Part shown: piece by piece, positions 17,825-25,551 of the stretch
How the letters are laid out: each line of letters starts with the position of its first letter
How positions within the stretch are numbered: position 1 is the stretch's first letter
From: UBA6107 sp034430175
GTDB taxonomy: Bacteria > Chloroflexota > Anaerolineae > Anaerolineales > Anaerolineaceae
Direction of reading: 5' to 3'
Assembly (NCBI GenBank): GCA_034430175.1
Contig: DAOUFI010000024.1
Coordinates: 38,025-102,024 of the forward strand
Length of the DNA: 64,000 nt
Notes under the pieces: model-generated
What the model was told of the DNA's origin: nothing
The model's database searches: none
Seen by the model: the letters and a program-made list of their open reading frames with translations, nothing else
Made by a program: the position numbers and the translations under genes

Positions 17825-18928
17825 TCAAAGGTGGATCAGATCTCTGGGAAAATCGGTTAATGATCTTGAACCATCGTCGGTTACGACAACGTCGTCTTCG
17901 ATACGTACTCCATTACGGCCGGGTAGATAAATTCCAGGTTCAACGGTATATACCATACCTGTTTGCAGAATATGCTGATTTTCCGCGAACATATACGGCG
18001 ATTCATGTTCTTCCATCCCCAGTCCATGACCGGTGCGATGGGTAAAAAAATTCCCATAGCCTGCGTTTTCAATGACCGATCTGGCTGCGTCATCGACCTT
18101 GCCTGCACGCATCCCCGGTTTTCCGACGGCCCTTCCAGCTTCGTTGCTTGCCTGAACGGTCTTGTAGATGATCTCAAATTCTGGATCGATTTTACCGATG
18201 GCAAAAGTACGGGTGATATCCGAGAAGTAACCGCGAAACGCAGCGCCCCAATCGATAACGAGTAGATCGCCTTCGGTCATCTTCCGGTCAGATGGTGTGG
18301 CATGTGGATTGGCTCCGTTTGGACCCGATGAGACAATGGGCGCGAAGGGAAGTTCCGGATCATTTCCCAGGCGCAGCATGTTAATCACTAGCTCTGAGGC
18401 GATTTCTTTTTCAGTGCATCCAATTTTTATTGATGGTAGGGTAGCTTTAAGGGCGTCCTGAGCAATCTGGACAGCCTTTTGCATGAAGAGGATCTCTTCC
18501 TCATCTTTTTGGATACGCAAATTAGAAACAACTTGGCCAGCGTCTATGATCTTCGAACTGGGCGATGCTTTCTGGATGAAGTTCAATTCCAGGAACCGCA
18601 TTCGGGTTCCTTCCACTCCCATTAATGCGTTTTGTAAATTCAAGAATTGAAACGCTTCAGAGAAAGCGTTTTGCCAGGTAGAAGGATCATCGCCAAATGA
18701 AAATGGCGTTAATTGAATTTTTGAAAATGCGAGCTTTTGTAGTTCAAGCTCTGGAAGTACGATCACTGGTTTTCCGACTTTTGCGATAATTACAACCGTG
18801 GGACGTTCCATCAAATGGAAATTCAATCCGGTCAGATAGGTAAGGGTGGAACCCGGATTAACGGCTAATGCGTCGATCCCATTCTCTTCAAGCAGAGAAA
18901 TCAGTTTTTGTAATCGAAAATCGGCCAT
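17825..18928 (-). CDS. M24-family Xaa-Pro aminopeptidase
   Basis: 367 residues with a creatinase-type N-domain (~1-130) and a pita-bread catalytic domain. The five metal ligands are visible in LVIDWGAAFRGYFSDITR (two Asp), HRTGHGLGMEEHE (His), VEPGIYL (Glu) and RIEDDVVV (Glu). It removes N-terminal residues before proline, in peptide turnover. AGGAGG precedes the ATG, and a TATAAT box lies ~20 bases upstream within a CTGGACT / AGTCCAG inverted repeat (18938-18959) that might be an operator. It heads the minus-strand group ending with the metallohydrolase. Confidence 0.88.
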   Translation of the reverse strand: MADFRLQKLISLLEENGIDALAVNPGSTLTYLTGLNFHLMERPTVVIIAKVGKPVIVLPELELQKLAFSKIQLTPFSFGDDPSTWQNAFSEAFQFLNLQNALMGVEGTRMRFLELNFIQKASPSSKIIDAGQVVSNLRIQKDEEEILFMQKAVQIAQDALKATLPSIKIGCTEKEIASELVINMLRLGNDPELPFAPIVSSGPNGANPHATPSDRKMTEGDLLVIDWGAAFRGYFSDITRTFAIGKIDPEFEIIYKTVQASNEAGRAVGKPGMRAGKVDDAARSVIENAGYGNFFTHRTGHGLGMEEHESPYMFAENQHILQTGMVYTVEPGIYLPGRNGVRIEDDVVVTDDGSRSLTDFPRDLIHL

Positions 18929-18995
18929 GACTGCCTCCTGGACTGATTATAGTCCAGCAGGCAATCTGACGGTCATATTTGGCATTTGATTTCAC

Positions 18996-19742
18996 TTATT
19001 TGGTCAAAATTTGGGCAAGAAACTCGCGCGTGCGTTCATGTTGGGGGTTTGTAAAGAATACATCGGGAGCGGATTGCTCGATGATCGACCCTTTATCCAT
19101 AAATACGATTTCATCAGCAGCCGCCCTGGCAAATCCCATTTCGTGGGTGACCACGATCATGGTGATACCAGCCCTGGCGAGATCAAGCATCACTTCAAGC
19201 ACCTCCTTGATCATTTCCGGATCCAGCGCGCTGGTGGGTTCATCAAACAACATTAATTTGGGGTTCATGGCCAGGGCTCGCGCGATAGCGACGCGTTGTT
19301 GCTGTCCGCCAGATAGTTGTGCAGGGCGCGCATCCGCTTTATCGGAGATTCCGACACGCGCTAATTGCATTCGAGCATTTTCTTCGGCAATTTTTGCGGG
19401 TATTTTCTTTACCAACCGTTGAGCCAGGGTGATATTTTCCATGACACTTAAATGTGGATACAGGTTGAAATGTTGAAAGACCATTCCAACTTCCGAACGT
19501 ATCCGATCCAATTGTTTTTGGTCGTTGGATACCTTTTCACCGTCAATCCAGACCTCTCCGCTTGTTTGCTGCTCAAGCTGGTTGACGCAGCGCAGCAGGG
19601 TCGATTTCCCCGATCCGCTTGGGCCAATGATGACGACAACCTCTCCCTTATTTACTTTCAGATCAACGCCATTTAAGGCTTCGACTCCGTTAAAGTTCTT
19701 TTTGATATCACACAGAGTGACCATTACTTCAGTGTCTGTCAT
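18996..19742 (-). CDS. Polar amino-acid ABC transporter, ATPase
   Basis: 248 residues of the GlnQ/HisP class: Walker A GPSGSGKST, Q-loop GMVFQHFNLYPHLSV, signature LSGGQQQR, Walker B LMLFDEPTSALDPE and the H-loop VTHEMGF. It energises uptake of a polar amino acid together with the permease and binding protein encoded just upstream. Its start overlaps the permease end by 14 bases. No clear terminator follows within 70 bases. Confidence 0.95.
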   Translation of the reverse strand: MTDTEVMVTLCDIKKNFNGVEALNGVDLKVNKGEVVVIIGPSGSGKSTLLRCVNQLEQQTSGEVWIDGEKVSNDQKQLDRIRSEVGMVFQHFNLYPHLSVMENITLAQRLVKKIPAKIAEENARMQLARVGISDKADARPAQLSGGQQQRVAIARALAMNPKLMLFDEPTSALDPEMIKEVLEVMLDLARAGITMIVVTHEMGFARAAADEIVFMDKGSIIEQSAPDVFFTNPQHERTREFLAQILTK

Positions 19743-20613
19743 TCGTCTGATACCGCCTTTCGAGGAATTTCACCAAGAAAGATAACAGGAAGGTCATGGT
19801 TAGGTACATTGTCGCGAGAGTGATGTATGTTGTTTTGTATTGGAAAGTGTTCCCGGCGTAGATTCGGGCGATCTGTGTGATATCACGCACAGCCAAAATG
19901 GAGACCAGAGAAGTATCCTTCAGCATCGAGATGAAATCATTGCCAAGAGCCGGAAGGATGTTTCGGATGGCCTGTGGGAGAATGATATACCTCATTGCCT
20001 GCCATCTGGTCATGCCCTGGCTGCGAGCTGCCTCCATTTGACCCTGGTCAATCGATTGGATCCCGGCTCGAAAAACTTCAGCCAGAAAGGCACCGTATGT
20101 GATTGATAAAGCAATGATGGCACGGATGTTCATGGGTACGGAGCTGATTTTTGCTCCAGCAAAAAAGGCTCCTACTCCTGGCAGACCGAGCGTGGAGAGC
20201 GAGGATCCAAGGGCTTTAAATCCATCGACAATAGCAGGGACCCCAACCAATGCGATGAAAAAGATCAACACCATCATGGGTATTCCGCGGATCACTTCAA
20301 CGTAGAAAGTCGCCAAATTCTTGAAAATGATATTTTCGGAGATTCGACCCAAACCGGTGATCAAACCGAGCACAATGGCGATTAAAAACGCAAAAAGGGT
20401 TGTTGATAGAGTTACCAACACCCCTGCTTTGATAAACGAAAACGCCGAGTGATAATCTGGATTGGTCGTAATTAAAACAACAACAAGAAAGGCAACCAAG
20501 ATTATTGCTATTAGCCACCATGGAACAGATCGCAGCCTTTCTTTGGTAGTAGGCCTCGCTTGGGAAAGCCCAACCTGGCTCACGCGCAATGTTTGAGTTT
20601 GTTTAACAATCAT
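19729..20613 (-). CDS. Polar amino-acid ABC transporter, permease
   Basis: 294 residues. A ~30-residue polar N-terminus and an extra first helix are followed by the HisM/GlnP core (TLFAFLIAIVLGLITGLGRIS) and the EAA loop EAARSQGMTRWQAMRYIILPQA, which contacts the ATPase. Only one permease gene is present, so it probably forms a homodimer. GAAGGTAGAAA precedes the ATG. A GC-rich hairpin separates it from the binding-protein gene. Confidence 0.93.
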   Translation of the reverse strand: MIVKQTQTLRVSQVGLSQARPTTKERLRSVPWWLIAIILVAFLVVVLITTNPDYHSAFSFIKAGVLVTLSTTLFAFLIAIVLGLITGLGRISENIIFKNLATFYVEVIRGIPMMVLIFFIALVGVPAIVDGFKALGSSLSTLGLPGVGAFFAGAKISSVPMNIRAIIALSITYGAFLAEVFRAGIQSIDQGQMEAARSQGMTRWQAMRYIILPQAIRNILPALGNDFISMLKDTSLVSILAVRDITQIARIYAGNTFQYKTTYITLATMYLTMTFLLSFLVKFLERRYQTNDRH

Positions 20614-20626
20614 TTTCTACCTTCTT

Positions 20627-20653
20627 CCCCCGGTCGGGATTCCCCGACCGGGG
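20627..20653 (-). promoter_or_regulatory. Intercistronic hairpin
   Basis: CCCCGGTCGGG / CCCGACCGGGG forms an 11-bp GC-rich stem with a five-base loop between the binding-protein and permease genes, with no T-run. Such hairpins commonly protect the binding-protein mRNA end and lower downstream expression (general knowledge), which fits the greater need for binding protein. Confidence 0.65.
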
Positions 20654-20668
20654 ATTCGTATCTTGTAG

Positions 20669-21571
20669 TTATTGAATATCCTGATCGGTAATACTGAAAT
20701 CAGGGCCAAAGTACTTGGTATTCAAAGCATCAAGTGTGCCATCAGCCTTCATGGCTTGAAGAGCGAGGTTGACCTGAGCCACCAAAGCGCTACCCTTGGG
20801 GAAGATGAACCCAAGTTCGTCACTCTGGATGGCAGGTCCGATAAATTCGATCTTTTCAGGGTTTTGCGAGATATATCCTTCACCAACAATTCCATCGATC
20901 AGAACCGCATCGATGTCGCCAGAGATAAGAGCTTGGATCGCAAACGGGAACTGCTCGAAAGCTTGAATTCGCTCCCCTGGAAGATATTGTGTTGCGGTTT
21001 CGTAGTTGGTCGTGCTCACCTGGGTTCCGAGAACAAGTTCTGGATTTGCGACAAATTCCTCAATGGATGCAAACCGGGTCTCTCCCTTGCGGACCAGCAA
21101 TTTTTGCTGGATGGTTAGGTAACCATCAGAGAAATCGACTTGTTCTTTGCGGGGGTCAGTGATAGTCACTCCATCCGCGCCAACGTCGAACTGACCATCT
21201 GAAACCTGCTGGATCATTCCATCCCAGGGTGTTTCAACGAAAACCGGAGTACAGTTCAAACGCGAGCAAATCTCGTTCCAGGCATCATAGTCCCAGCCAC
21301 CGGCTTCACCGGTTGCGACCAGGATGTAATTGAACGGGAGATAAGCGTTTTCTACAGCGATGGTGATTTCCTGACATTTCAGGTCGGCGACCATCTTATC
21401 CGGGTTTCCAAGGCATCCTTCAGGAGATTCAGTAGCAGCCACTGTCGAGGCGATAGCGGTTGGATCAGGAGTTTCAGTAGTGGCAGAAGTGGGTGCAGCA
21501 CTACTGCAGGCAGAAAGCACAAGGATGCTAATCAAAAAAACGATTACAACAATTGAATTTATCTTTTTCAT
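20669..21571 (-). CDS. Amino-acid ABC transporter, substrate-binding lipoprotein
   Basis: 300 residues. A signal peptide ends in a lipobox (ILVLSACSS); a Ser/Thr/Ala linker and a periplasmic-binding fold of the family-3 (GlnH) type follow: AYLPFNYI, DGMIQQVSDGQFDVGADGVTITDPRKEQVDFSDGY, and the hinge region ISGDIDAVLIDG. An extra Cys pair (SRLNCTPV, CLGN...LKCQ) may form disulfides. The frame allows an ATG eight codons earlier, but AGAAGG lies before ATG 21571. The ligand is a polar amino acid; which one is not determinable. Expression is probably controlled by the structured leader upstream. Confidence 0.92.
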   Translation of the reverse strand: MKKINSIVVIVFLISILVLSACSSAAPTSATTETPDPTAIASTVAATESPEGCLGNPDKMVADLKCQEITIAVENAYLPFNYILVATGEAGGWDYDAWNEICSRLNCTPVFVETPWDGMIQQVSDGQFDVGADGVTITDPRKEQVDFSDGYLTIQQKLLVRKGETRFASIEEFVANPELVLGTQVSTTNYETATQYLPGERIQAFEQFPFAIQALISGDIDAVLIDGIVGEGYISQNPEKIEFIGPAIQSDELGFIFPKGSALVAQVNLALQAMKADGTLDALNTKYFGPDFSITDQDIQ

Positions 21572-21680
21572 TTTTTCCTTCTTCCTAAACTTCATATCCT
21601 TATTGGTTTTGTTTCCTAACAGAAATTGTTGCGCTGAGTATTTCTCTTATCAACCTCCATGAAACAGGGTTTCACCAGGT

Positions 21681-21710
21681 AAAAAAAAGCCCTCCGCTTG
21701 AAGGAGGGCT
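21681..21710 (-). terminator. Leader terminator (attenuator) upstream of the ABC operon
   Basis: On the minus strand AGCCCTCC / GGAGGGCT form an 8-bp stem followed by eight T. It lies ~110 bases before the binding-protein start codon, inside the transcribed leader, so it should abort transcription unless an alternative fold forms. Flanking CAGGTAAA / TTTACCTG can extend the stem. Confidence 0.8.
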
Positions 21711-21743
21711 TGGCTTTGTTTATTTACCTGATTAATTAAAAAT

Positions 21744-21815
21744 GGCTCATTCTGAACCCAGGTAGCACCATACCTCCTTCAGGGGGAAGGTTTCCTTTCG
21801 ATGATGCTTGGGCCC
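21744..21815 (-). ncRNA. Structured leader element, candidate riboswitch-like domain
   Basis: Between the promoter and the attenuator the minus-strand transcript contains two adjacent hairpins, CCTTC-ccccT-GAAGG (21776-21790) and AGGTA-tggtgc-TACCT (21760-21775). They are closed by possible outer pairings CCCA/TGGG and GGC/GCC. This compact multi-stem domain followed by a terminator is the usual layout of a ligand-sensing leader. I do not recognise the class; it lacks a T-box sequence and the SAM, lysine, glycine, TPP and glutamine cores I know. Confidence 0.5.
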
Positions 21816-21837
21816 AAAAATCGTAAACATGTCGAAG

Positions 21838-21866
21838 TTTATAGCACGAAAAAATACCAATTACAA
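21838..21866 (-). promoter_or_regulatory. Promoter of the amino-acid ABC operon
   Basis: Minus-strand TTGTAA, 17-base spacer, TATAAA; predicted start near 21831. This gives a ~260-base leader containing the structured element and attenuator. Confidence 0.6.
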
Positions 21867-22058
21867 TAGGCAATTCTTAAAATTCTTGAATCCTTAAGTT
21901 GTCAAAAAAATATGGAGAGGATGTCGAAGCTAGTCGACTCCTATCGACGAAAATGTTAGGTGGGCTTAATGGTCTTTTTATCGCAATTAACCATTGACTC
22001 TTTATAATATGAGCAATAACGGAAGTAATTATTCTAAAGAAAGGAAGGCAAACCAAAC

Positions 22059-22430
22059 ATGACCAAACGCATTAGCTTAGCCGCAATTATCGTCGTCGCC
22101 CTCGTTCTGACAATCACGACCTATGCATTCGCTGCATCGAATACGATGCCGTCTGCAAGCAATGCTGGTGATGGCTCTGTGACGATCTCTGGGTATACTG
22201 TCGGAACTCCGCATTACAGCTTGGGTTCCTCTGATCCCACCACGATCTCCAGCGTCTCCTTCACCATTGCTGCTCAGGCCGGTGGTGCTGTCCCCGGAAC
22301 GACCAAGGTCCAGCTTGTTTCCAGTGGTACCTGGTTCGATTGCACGATTTCATCTGGTACAGCAACCTGCCCCATCACTGGTGTCACTGTCAACGCAGCC
22401 AATAAATTCTCTGTTGTCGCCGCTGATTAA
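22059..22430 (+). CDS. Small exported protein with SipW-type signal region
   Basis: 123 residues: MTKR, one hydrophobic helix (residues 6-25), then AASNTMPSASNAGDGS and a beta-rich, Ser/Thr/Gly-rich domain (SGYTVGTPHYSLGSSDPTTISS...) with one Cys pair (FDCTISSGTATCP). I recall similar small proteins in Chloroflexi and archaea beside SipW-type signal peptidases, annotated as having alternate-type signal peptides. The gene has a TATAAT box at 22003-22008, GGAAGG upstream of the ATG and a strong terminator just before the signal peptidase fusion gene. It is probably a major substrate of that peptidase, perhaps a fibre or surface subunit (inference). The AASNTMPS segment recurs in the exported protein at 24855. 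Confidence 0.7.
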   Translation: MTKRISLAAIIVVALVLTITTYAFAASNTMPSASNAGDGSVTISGYTVGTPHYSLGSSDPTTISSVSFTIAAQAGGAVPGTTKVQLVSSGTWFDCTISSGTATCPITGVTVNAANKFSVVAAD

Positions 22431-22451
22431 TCCGGTGCCTGAAGGAAAAAA

Positions 22452-22488
22452 GGCGCGATCAAAATTATCTGATCGCGCCCTTTTTTAT
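22452..22488 (+). terminator. Rho-independent terminator
   Basis: GGCGCGATCA / TGATCGCGCC 10-bp stem, eight-base loop, then CTTTTTT. It sits between the small exported protein and the signal peptidase fusion. As no promoter is evident before the fusion, partial read-through would give high substrate and low peptidase expression. Confidence 0.88.
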
Positions 22489-22501
22489 CAAAACAAATTC
22501 G

Positions 22502-24802
22502 ATGAAAAGACTCTTTAACCTCCATTCTATTACCGCTGCGGCAAGTTTTTTAGCAATCATTCTTGTATGGATTTTCTTCGCACCCATCCAGGTGGGAGGA
22601 AAAGTTTTTTATATCATTGTTAATGGCAGCAGTATGGAAACCGGATTTCACAAGGGGGACTTGGTTCTATTACGTGAAGCAAAGAATTATTCGATAGGCG
22701 ATATTGTTGCTTATTCCCATCCTGATATTGGTACCGTATTTCACCGAATTATCGGCGAAACTGCTAATGGTTTTGTGATGAAGGGTGATAATAATCCCTG
22801 GACAGATAGTTATGTGCCGAATAACGCTGATATTTTAGGAAAATATTGGATAAAATTAAATAATGTTGGGAACGTTCTTTCATTTTTACGTTCACCACTG
22901 AGGCTGGCACTCTTTTTCGGATCAATCGTTCTTATCATAGGTATTATTATGTATCTACAAGATCAAAAAAACAAGAAAAAACCAGGTAAGGTGATCGAAT
23001 GGGCTGGAAATCGTCTGGCCAGTTGGCGGGATGGGTACTGGTGGTTAATGTACTCAATGGGGATTATTGGCCTGATACTGGGTGTTGTTTGCTTCACCCG
23101 CCCTTTGCAGACTAATCTGGTGACCAAGCTTGATTATGATCAAATAGGTAAATTTTCGTATACTGGTCAAGCTGATAGATCCGTTTATGACACACAGACA
23201 ATTCAGACGGGTGATCCGGTTTATCTTGCATTAACGTGCAATGTAAAGTTCATGTTCGACTATAATTTCTCTTCGCTGGTGCCTTCCACAGTTGGGGGTA
23301 CTTACAAACTGATGGCCACCCTTGAAGCAAGTAATGGTTGGCAAAGAAATTTTCCGCTCACTCCAGAAACCTCTTTTACCGGTGACAGCTTCAGTGCTTC
23401 GGCGAATTTCAATGTCTGCCAACTGAATTCCATCATTGAGCAGACTGAAGCCAAGACGTCTGTGGAGCAATTGCAATACTTTGTAAAAATCTCTCCAAAT
23501 GTTAAGATCAATGGAGTGCTTTCAGACCAGGCGTTAAACGATCAGTTCAATCCGGAGATTAAATTCTCTTTTGATCGCCAACAACTCTTTTATCCTCCAA
23601 ACAGCGACTTGACAAGCAATCCATTCGCCCCGGCTCAAAACGGTTTCATTAACAAGATTACACCAGGCGCAAATACAATCAGCATATTCTCTTTTGCTCT
23701 TTCAGTACAAACAGGCAGAACAATAGCACTTATTCTTCTTCTTGTCGCTGTCGTGGGTATTATTTTCCCCACGATCATTTACGCAAAATCGAAAAAAGAG
23801 AATGAACCAATCAGCGCTAAAATGCTTATTGGACAGTCTTTGCTGGAAACAAATATCAGCCCGATCAATGAAAATGAACGAATCGTTGACCTCACCAGTT
23901 TGGAAAACCTGGCTGTATTGGCGGAACGTTCAGGGTTGCCGGTCTTCTTTAATAAAAAATCGTACTTTGTTGATTATCTGGTCAGGCAGGACAATATTGT
24001 TTATCGCTACCGACAATTGACTACGGGATTGCCAGGCGCGGATAATGAATATCGCAGTGAGATCATCGCTGCGATCAAGAATCATGAATTCGAATTGTAT
24101 TATCAGCCTATCAAATCATTGCAGACTGGGAAAGTTACTCAGTTTGAAGCATTGGTCCGTTGGAGACATCCCGAAAAGGGATTCTTAACGGCGAAGGAAT
24201 TTTTACCGCAGGCAGAGGCCAATAATGTGGTGAACTTGATCGACAGTTGGGTTCTTGAAACCGCTTGCGCTCAATTACAAAAATGGAGCGAATGGGGATT
24301 CAATGATCTATCACTTTCGATCAATATATTCGCCCAGCAATTAAAGGAACCGTCACTGGCAAATACTCTCCATGAGGCTTTGATCGAAAATCACGTTGAC
24401 CCACAACGTTTGAGCATTGAAATCTCAATGGATCAATTGATCTTCGACGCAAATGTCATGAATAACCTGAAGAACATCAAAACAACAGGCGTAAGGATCA
24501 CGGTAAAGAGCGCAGATTTCAAATCGATTGACAAGCTGTACTCTTTCAAGGATGTGGATCAGGTTAAATTGGCGCCTCGTATTGTGGAAAGCGTTCTTGC
24601 AGATCAGAAGATCAGCGAGGCTACTCGCGAGATTATCGAGGAAGCGCACAAGCAAAACATGGGCGTTATAGCGACCGGTGTTGAAACTCCTGAACAAATG
24701 GGCTTTTTTGAATTGAATGCCTGCGACAATGTCCAGGGATACCTGGTAAGTTATCCCCTGTCCTCTGACGAAGTTCAGGTTTTCTTGAAGAAACAGGGAT
24801 GA
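22502..24802 (+). CDS. Signal peptidase I (SipW type) - extracytoplasmic domain - EAL fusion
   Basis: 766 residues with three modules. (1) TM helix ~10-28, then a type I signal peptidase with Ser44 in NGSSM and His81 in GTVFHRI (Ser-His, as in SipW/archaeal/ER enzymes rather than Ser-Lys) plus KGDNN 94-98. (2) TM helices at ~133-151 and ~180-198, an extracytoplasmic beta-rich region ~200-400, a TM at ~403-427, and a cytoplasmic tail ERIVDLTSLENLAVLAERSGLPV; this resembles DUF5305 proteins of haloarchaeal SipW loci (recalled). (3) An EAL domain ~520-765. Glu549, Asn608, Glu640, Asp672, Lys689, Glu728 and Gln745 are kept, but the first Asp of DDFG is Ala671 and the Glu of AEGVE is Thr725. It may bind rather than hydrolyse c-di-GMP. 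The start has no clear ribosome binding site. Confidence 0.88.
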   Translation: MKRLFNLHSITAAASFLAIILVWIFFAPIQVGGKVFYIIVNGSSMETGFHKGDLVLLREAKNYSIGDIVAYSHPDIGTVFHRIIGETANGFVMKGDNNPWTDSYVPNNADILGKYWIKLNNVGNVLSFLRSPLRLALFFGSIVLIIGIIMYLQDQKNKKKPGKVIEWAGNRLASWRDGYWWLMYSMGIIGLILGVVCFTRPLQTNLVTKLDYDQIGKFSYTGQADRSVYDTQTIQTGDPVYLALTCNVKFMFDYNFSSLVPSTVGGTYKLMATLEASNGWQRNFPLTPETSFTGDSFSASANFNVCQLNSIIEQTEAKTSVEQLQYFVKISPNVKINGVLSDQALNDQFNPEIKFSFDRQQLFYPPNSDLTSNPFAPAQNGFINKITPGANTISIFSFALSVQTGRTIALILLLVAVVGIIFPTIIYAKSKKENEPISAKMLIGQSLLETNISPINENERIVDLTSLENLAVLAERSGLPVFFNKKSYFVDYLVRQDNIVYRYRQLTTGLPGADNEYRSEIIAAIKNHEFELYYQPIKSLQTGKVTQFEALVRWRHPEKGFLTAKEFLPQAEANNVVNLIDSWVLETACAQLQKWSEWGFNDLSLSINIFAQQLKEPSLANTLHEALIENHVDPQRLSIEISMDQLIFDANVMNNLKNIKTTGVRITVKSADFKSIDKLYSFKDVDQVKLAPRIVESVLADQKISEATREIIEEAHKQNMGVIATGVETPEQMGFFELNACDNVQGYLVSYPLSSDEVQVFLKKQG

Positions 24803-24854
24803 TCGAAATTTATCCGAGTTTAGATTAACAATGATAAGAACTGGATGATTATTG

Positions 24855-25295
24855 ATGATGCAAAAAAAGAACCTCAAACCAAAAAATGCATGGATTATGC
24901 TCTTGGTGTTGGGAGCGTTAATTATTTTTACAGCCATCTATGCTGTTGCGGCGTCCAATACAATGCCGAGTAAATCATCTCTGGGAATCATTGTCACACC
25001 ACTCTCGACAGGTGATGTCGTTCCATCAGAATGTTTTGGTATGTCATTTACCGGAAAGAATCAATTGATTTTTGGTACATCCGGGATTGATAATCTCAAT
25101 GGCGGCAATGGGGCTGATTGCCTGGTGGGTGGTGGCGGCGATGATGTGTTGAATGGCGGTCAGGGTAATGATGTTCTGATCGGCGGCGATGGTAATGATG
25201 AATTGATTGGCGGACAAGGTCAGGACACTTGCTACGGCGGCTGTGGCAATGACACATTTTCAGGCTGCGAAACCCAGGTGGATACCTGCCCATGA
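24855..25295 (+). CDS. Small exported RTX-repeat (Ca-binding beta-roll) protein
   Basis: 146 residues. After a basic start and one hydrophobic helix (~13-31) comes AASNTMPSKSSLG, nearly identical to the segment following the helix of the small exported protein at 22059. The C-terminal half (~75-135) holds about five GGxGxDxLxGG nonapeptides typical of calcium-binding RTX beta-rolls, ending in a Cys-rich tail (TCYGGCGNDTFSGCE...TCP). It has no adhesin or enzyme domain. It lies 52 bases after the fusion gene, on the same strand. It is likely a second substrate of that signal peptidase and a calcium-stabilised surface protein; function unknown. ATG 24858 is an equal start candidate. Confidence 0.75.
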   Translation: MMQKKNLKPKNAWIMLLVLGALIIFTAIYAVAASNTMPSKSSLGIIVTPLSTGDVVPSECFGMSFTGKNQLIFGTSGIDNLNGGNGADCLVGGGGDDVLNGGQGNDVLIGGDGNDELIGGQGQDTCYGGCGNDTFSGCETQVDTCP

Positions 25296-25314
25296 AATTA
25301 TCTTACGGCTTATC

Positions 25315-25343
25315 TTGACAGGGTGGGGGGTGTCAGGTAAAAT
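25315..25343 (+). promoter_or_regulatory. Strong sigma-70 promoter for tRNA-Ala / leuS
   Basis: Perfect TTGACA, 17-base spacer (G-rich), TAAAAT. Predicted start near 25350, twelve bases before the first tRNA. Confidence 0.8.
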
Positions 25344-25361
25344 CTTGCTACCTTTACGAAC

Positions 25362-25434
25362 GGGCCTGTAGCGCAGTTGGGAGCGCGCTTCAATCGCACT
25401 GAAGAGGCCGGGGGTTCGAATCCCCCCAGGTCCA
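25362..25434 (+). tRNA. tRNA-Ala (CGC)
   Basis: 73-base cloverleaf: acceptor GGGCCTG/CAGGTCC, D-arm GCGC-AGTTGGGA-GCGC, anticodon stem CTTCA/TGAAG around ATCGCAC (anticodon CGC, Ala codon GCG), T-arm GGGGG-TTCGAAT-CCCCC. The 3' CCA is not encoded. Confidence 0.95.
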
Positions 25435-25469
25435 CAGAAAGACAGGCTCGAGAACGAAAAGCAATACCT

Positions 25470-25542
25470 GGGCCCATAGCGCAGTTGGGAGCGCGTCTCA
25501 ATGGCATTGAGAAGGCCGGGGGTTCGAATCCCCCTGGGTCCA
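25470..25542 (+). tRNA. tRNA-Ala (GGC)
   Basis: 73-base cloverleaf: acceptor GGGCCCA/TGGGTCC, anticodon stem TCTCA/TGAGA around ATGGCAT (anticodon GGC, Ala codons GCC/GCU), T-arm identical to the neighbouring tRNA-Ala. Only 35 bases separate the two; no terminator lies between them or before the T-box. Confidence 0.95.
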
Positions 25543-25551
25543 CTAAAGCGA

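Noticed and set aside
21744..21815. T-box reading of the amino-acid transporter leader
   Set aside because: GGTATGGTGCTACC resembles a T-box by eye but is a self-paired hairpin; no Stem I with specifier and no AGGGTGGTACC motif before the terminator.
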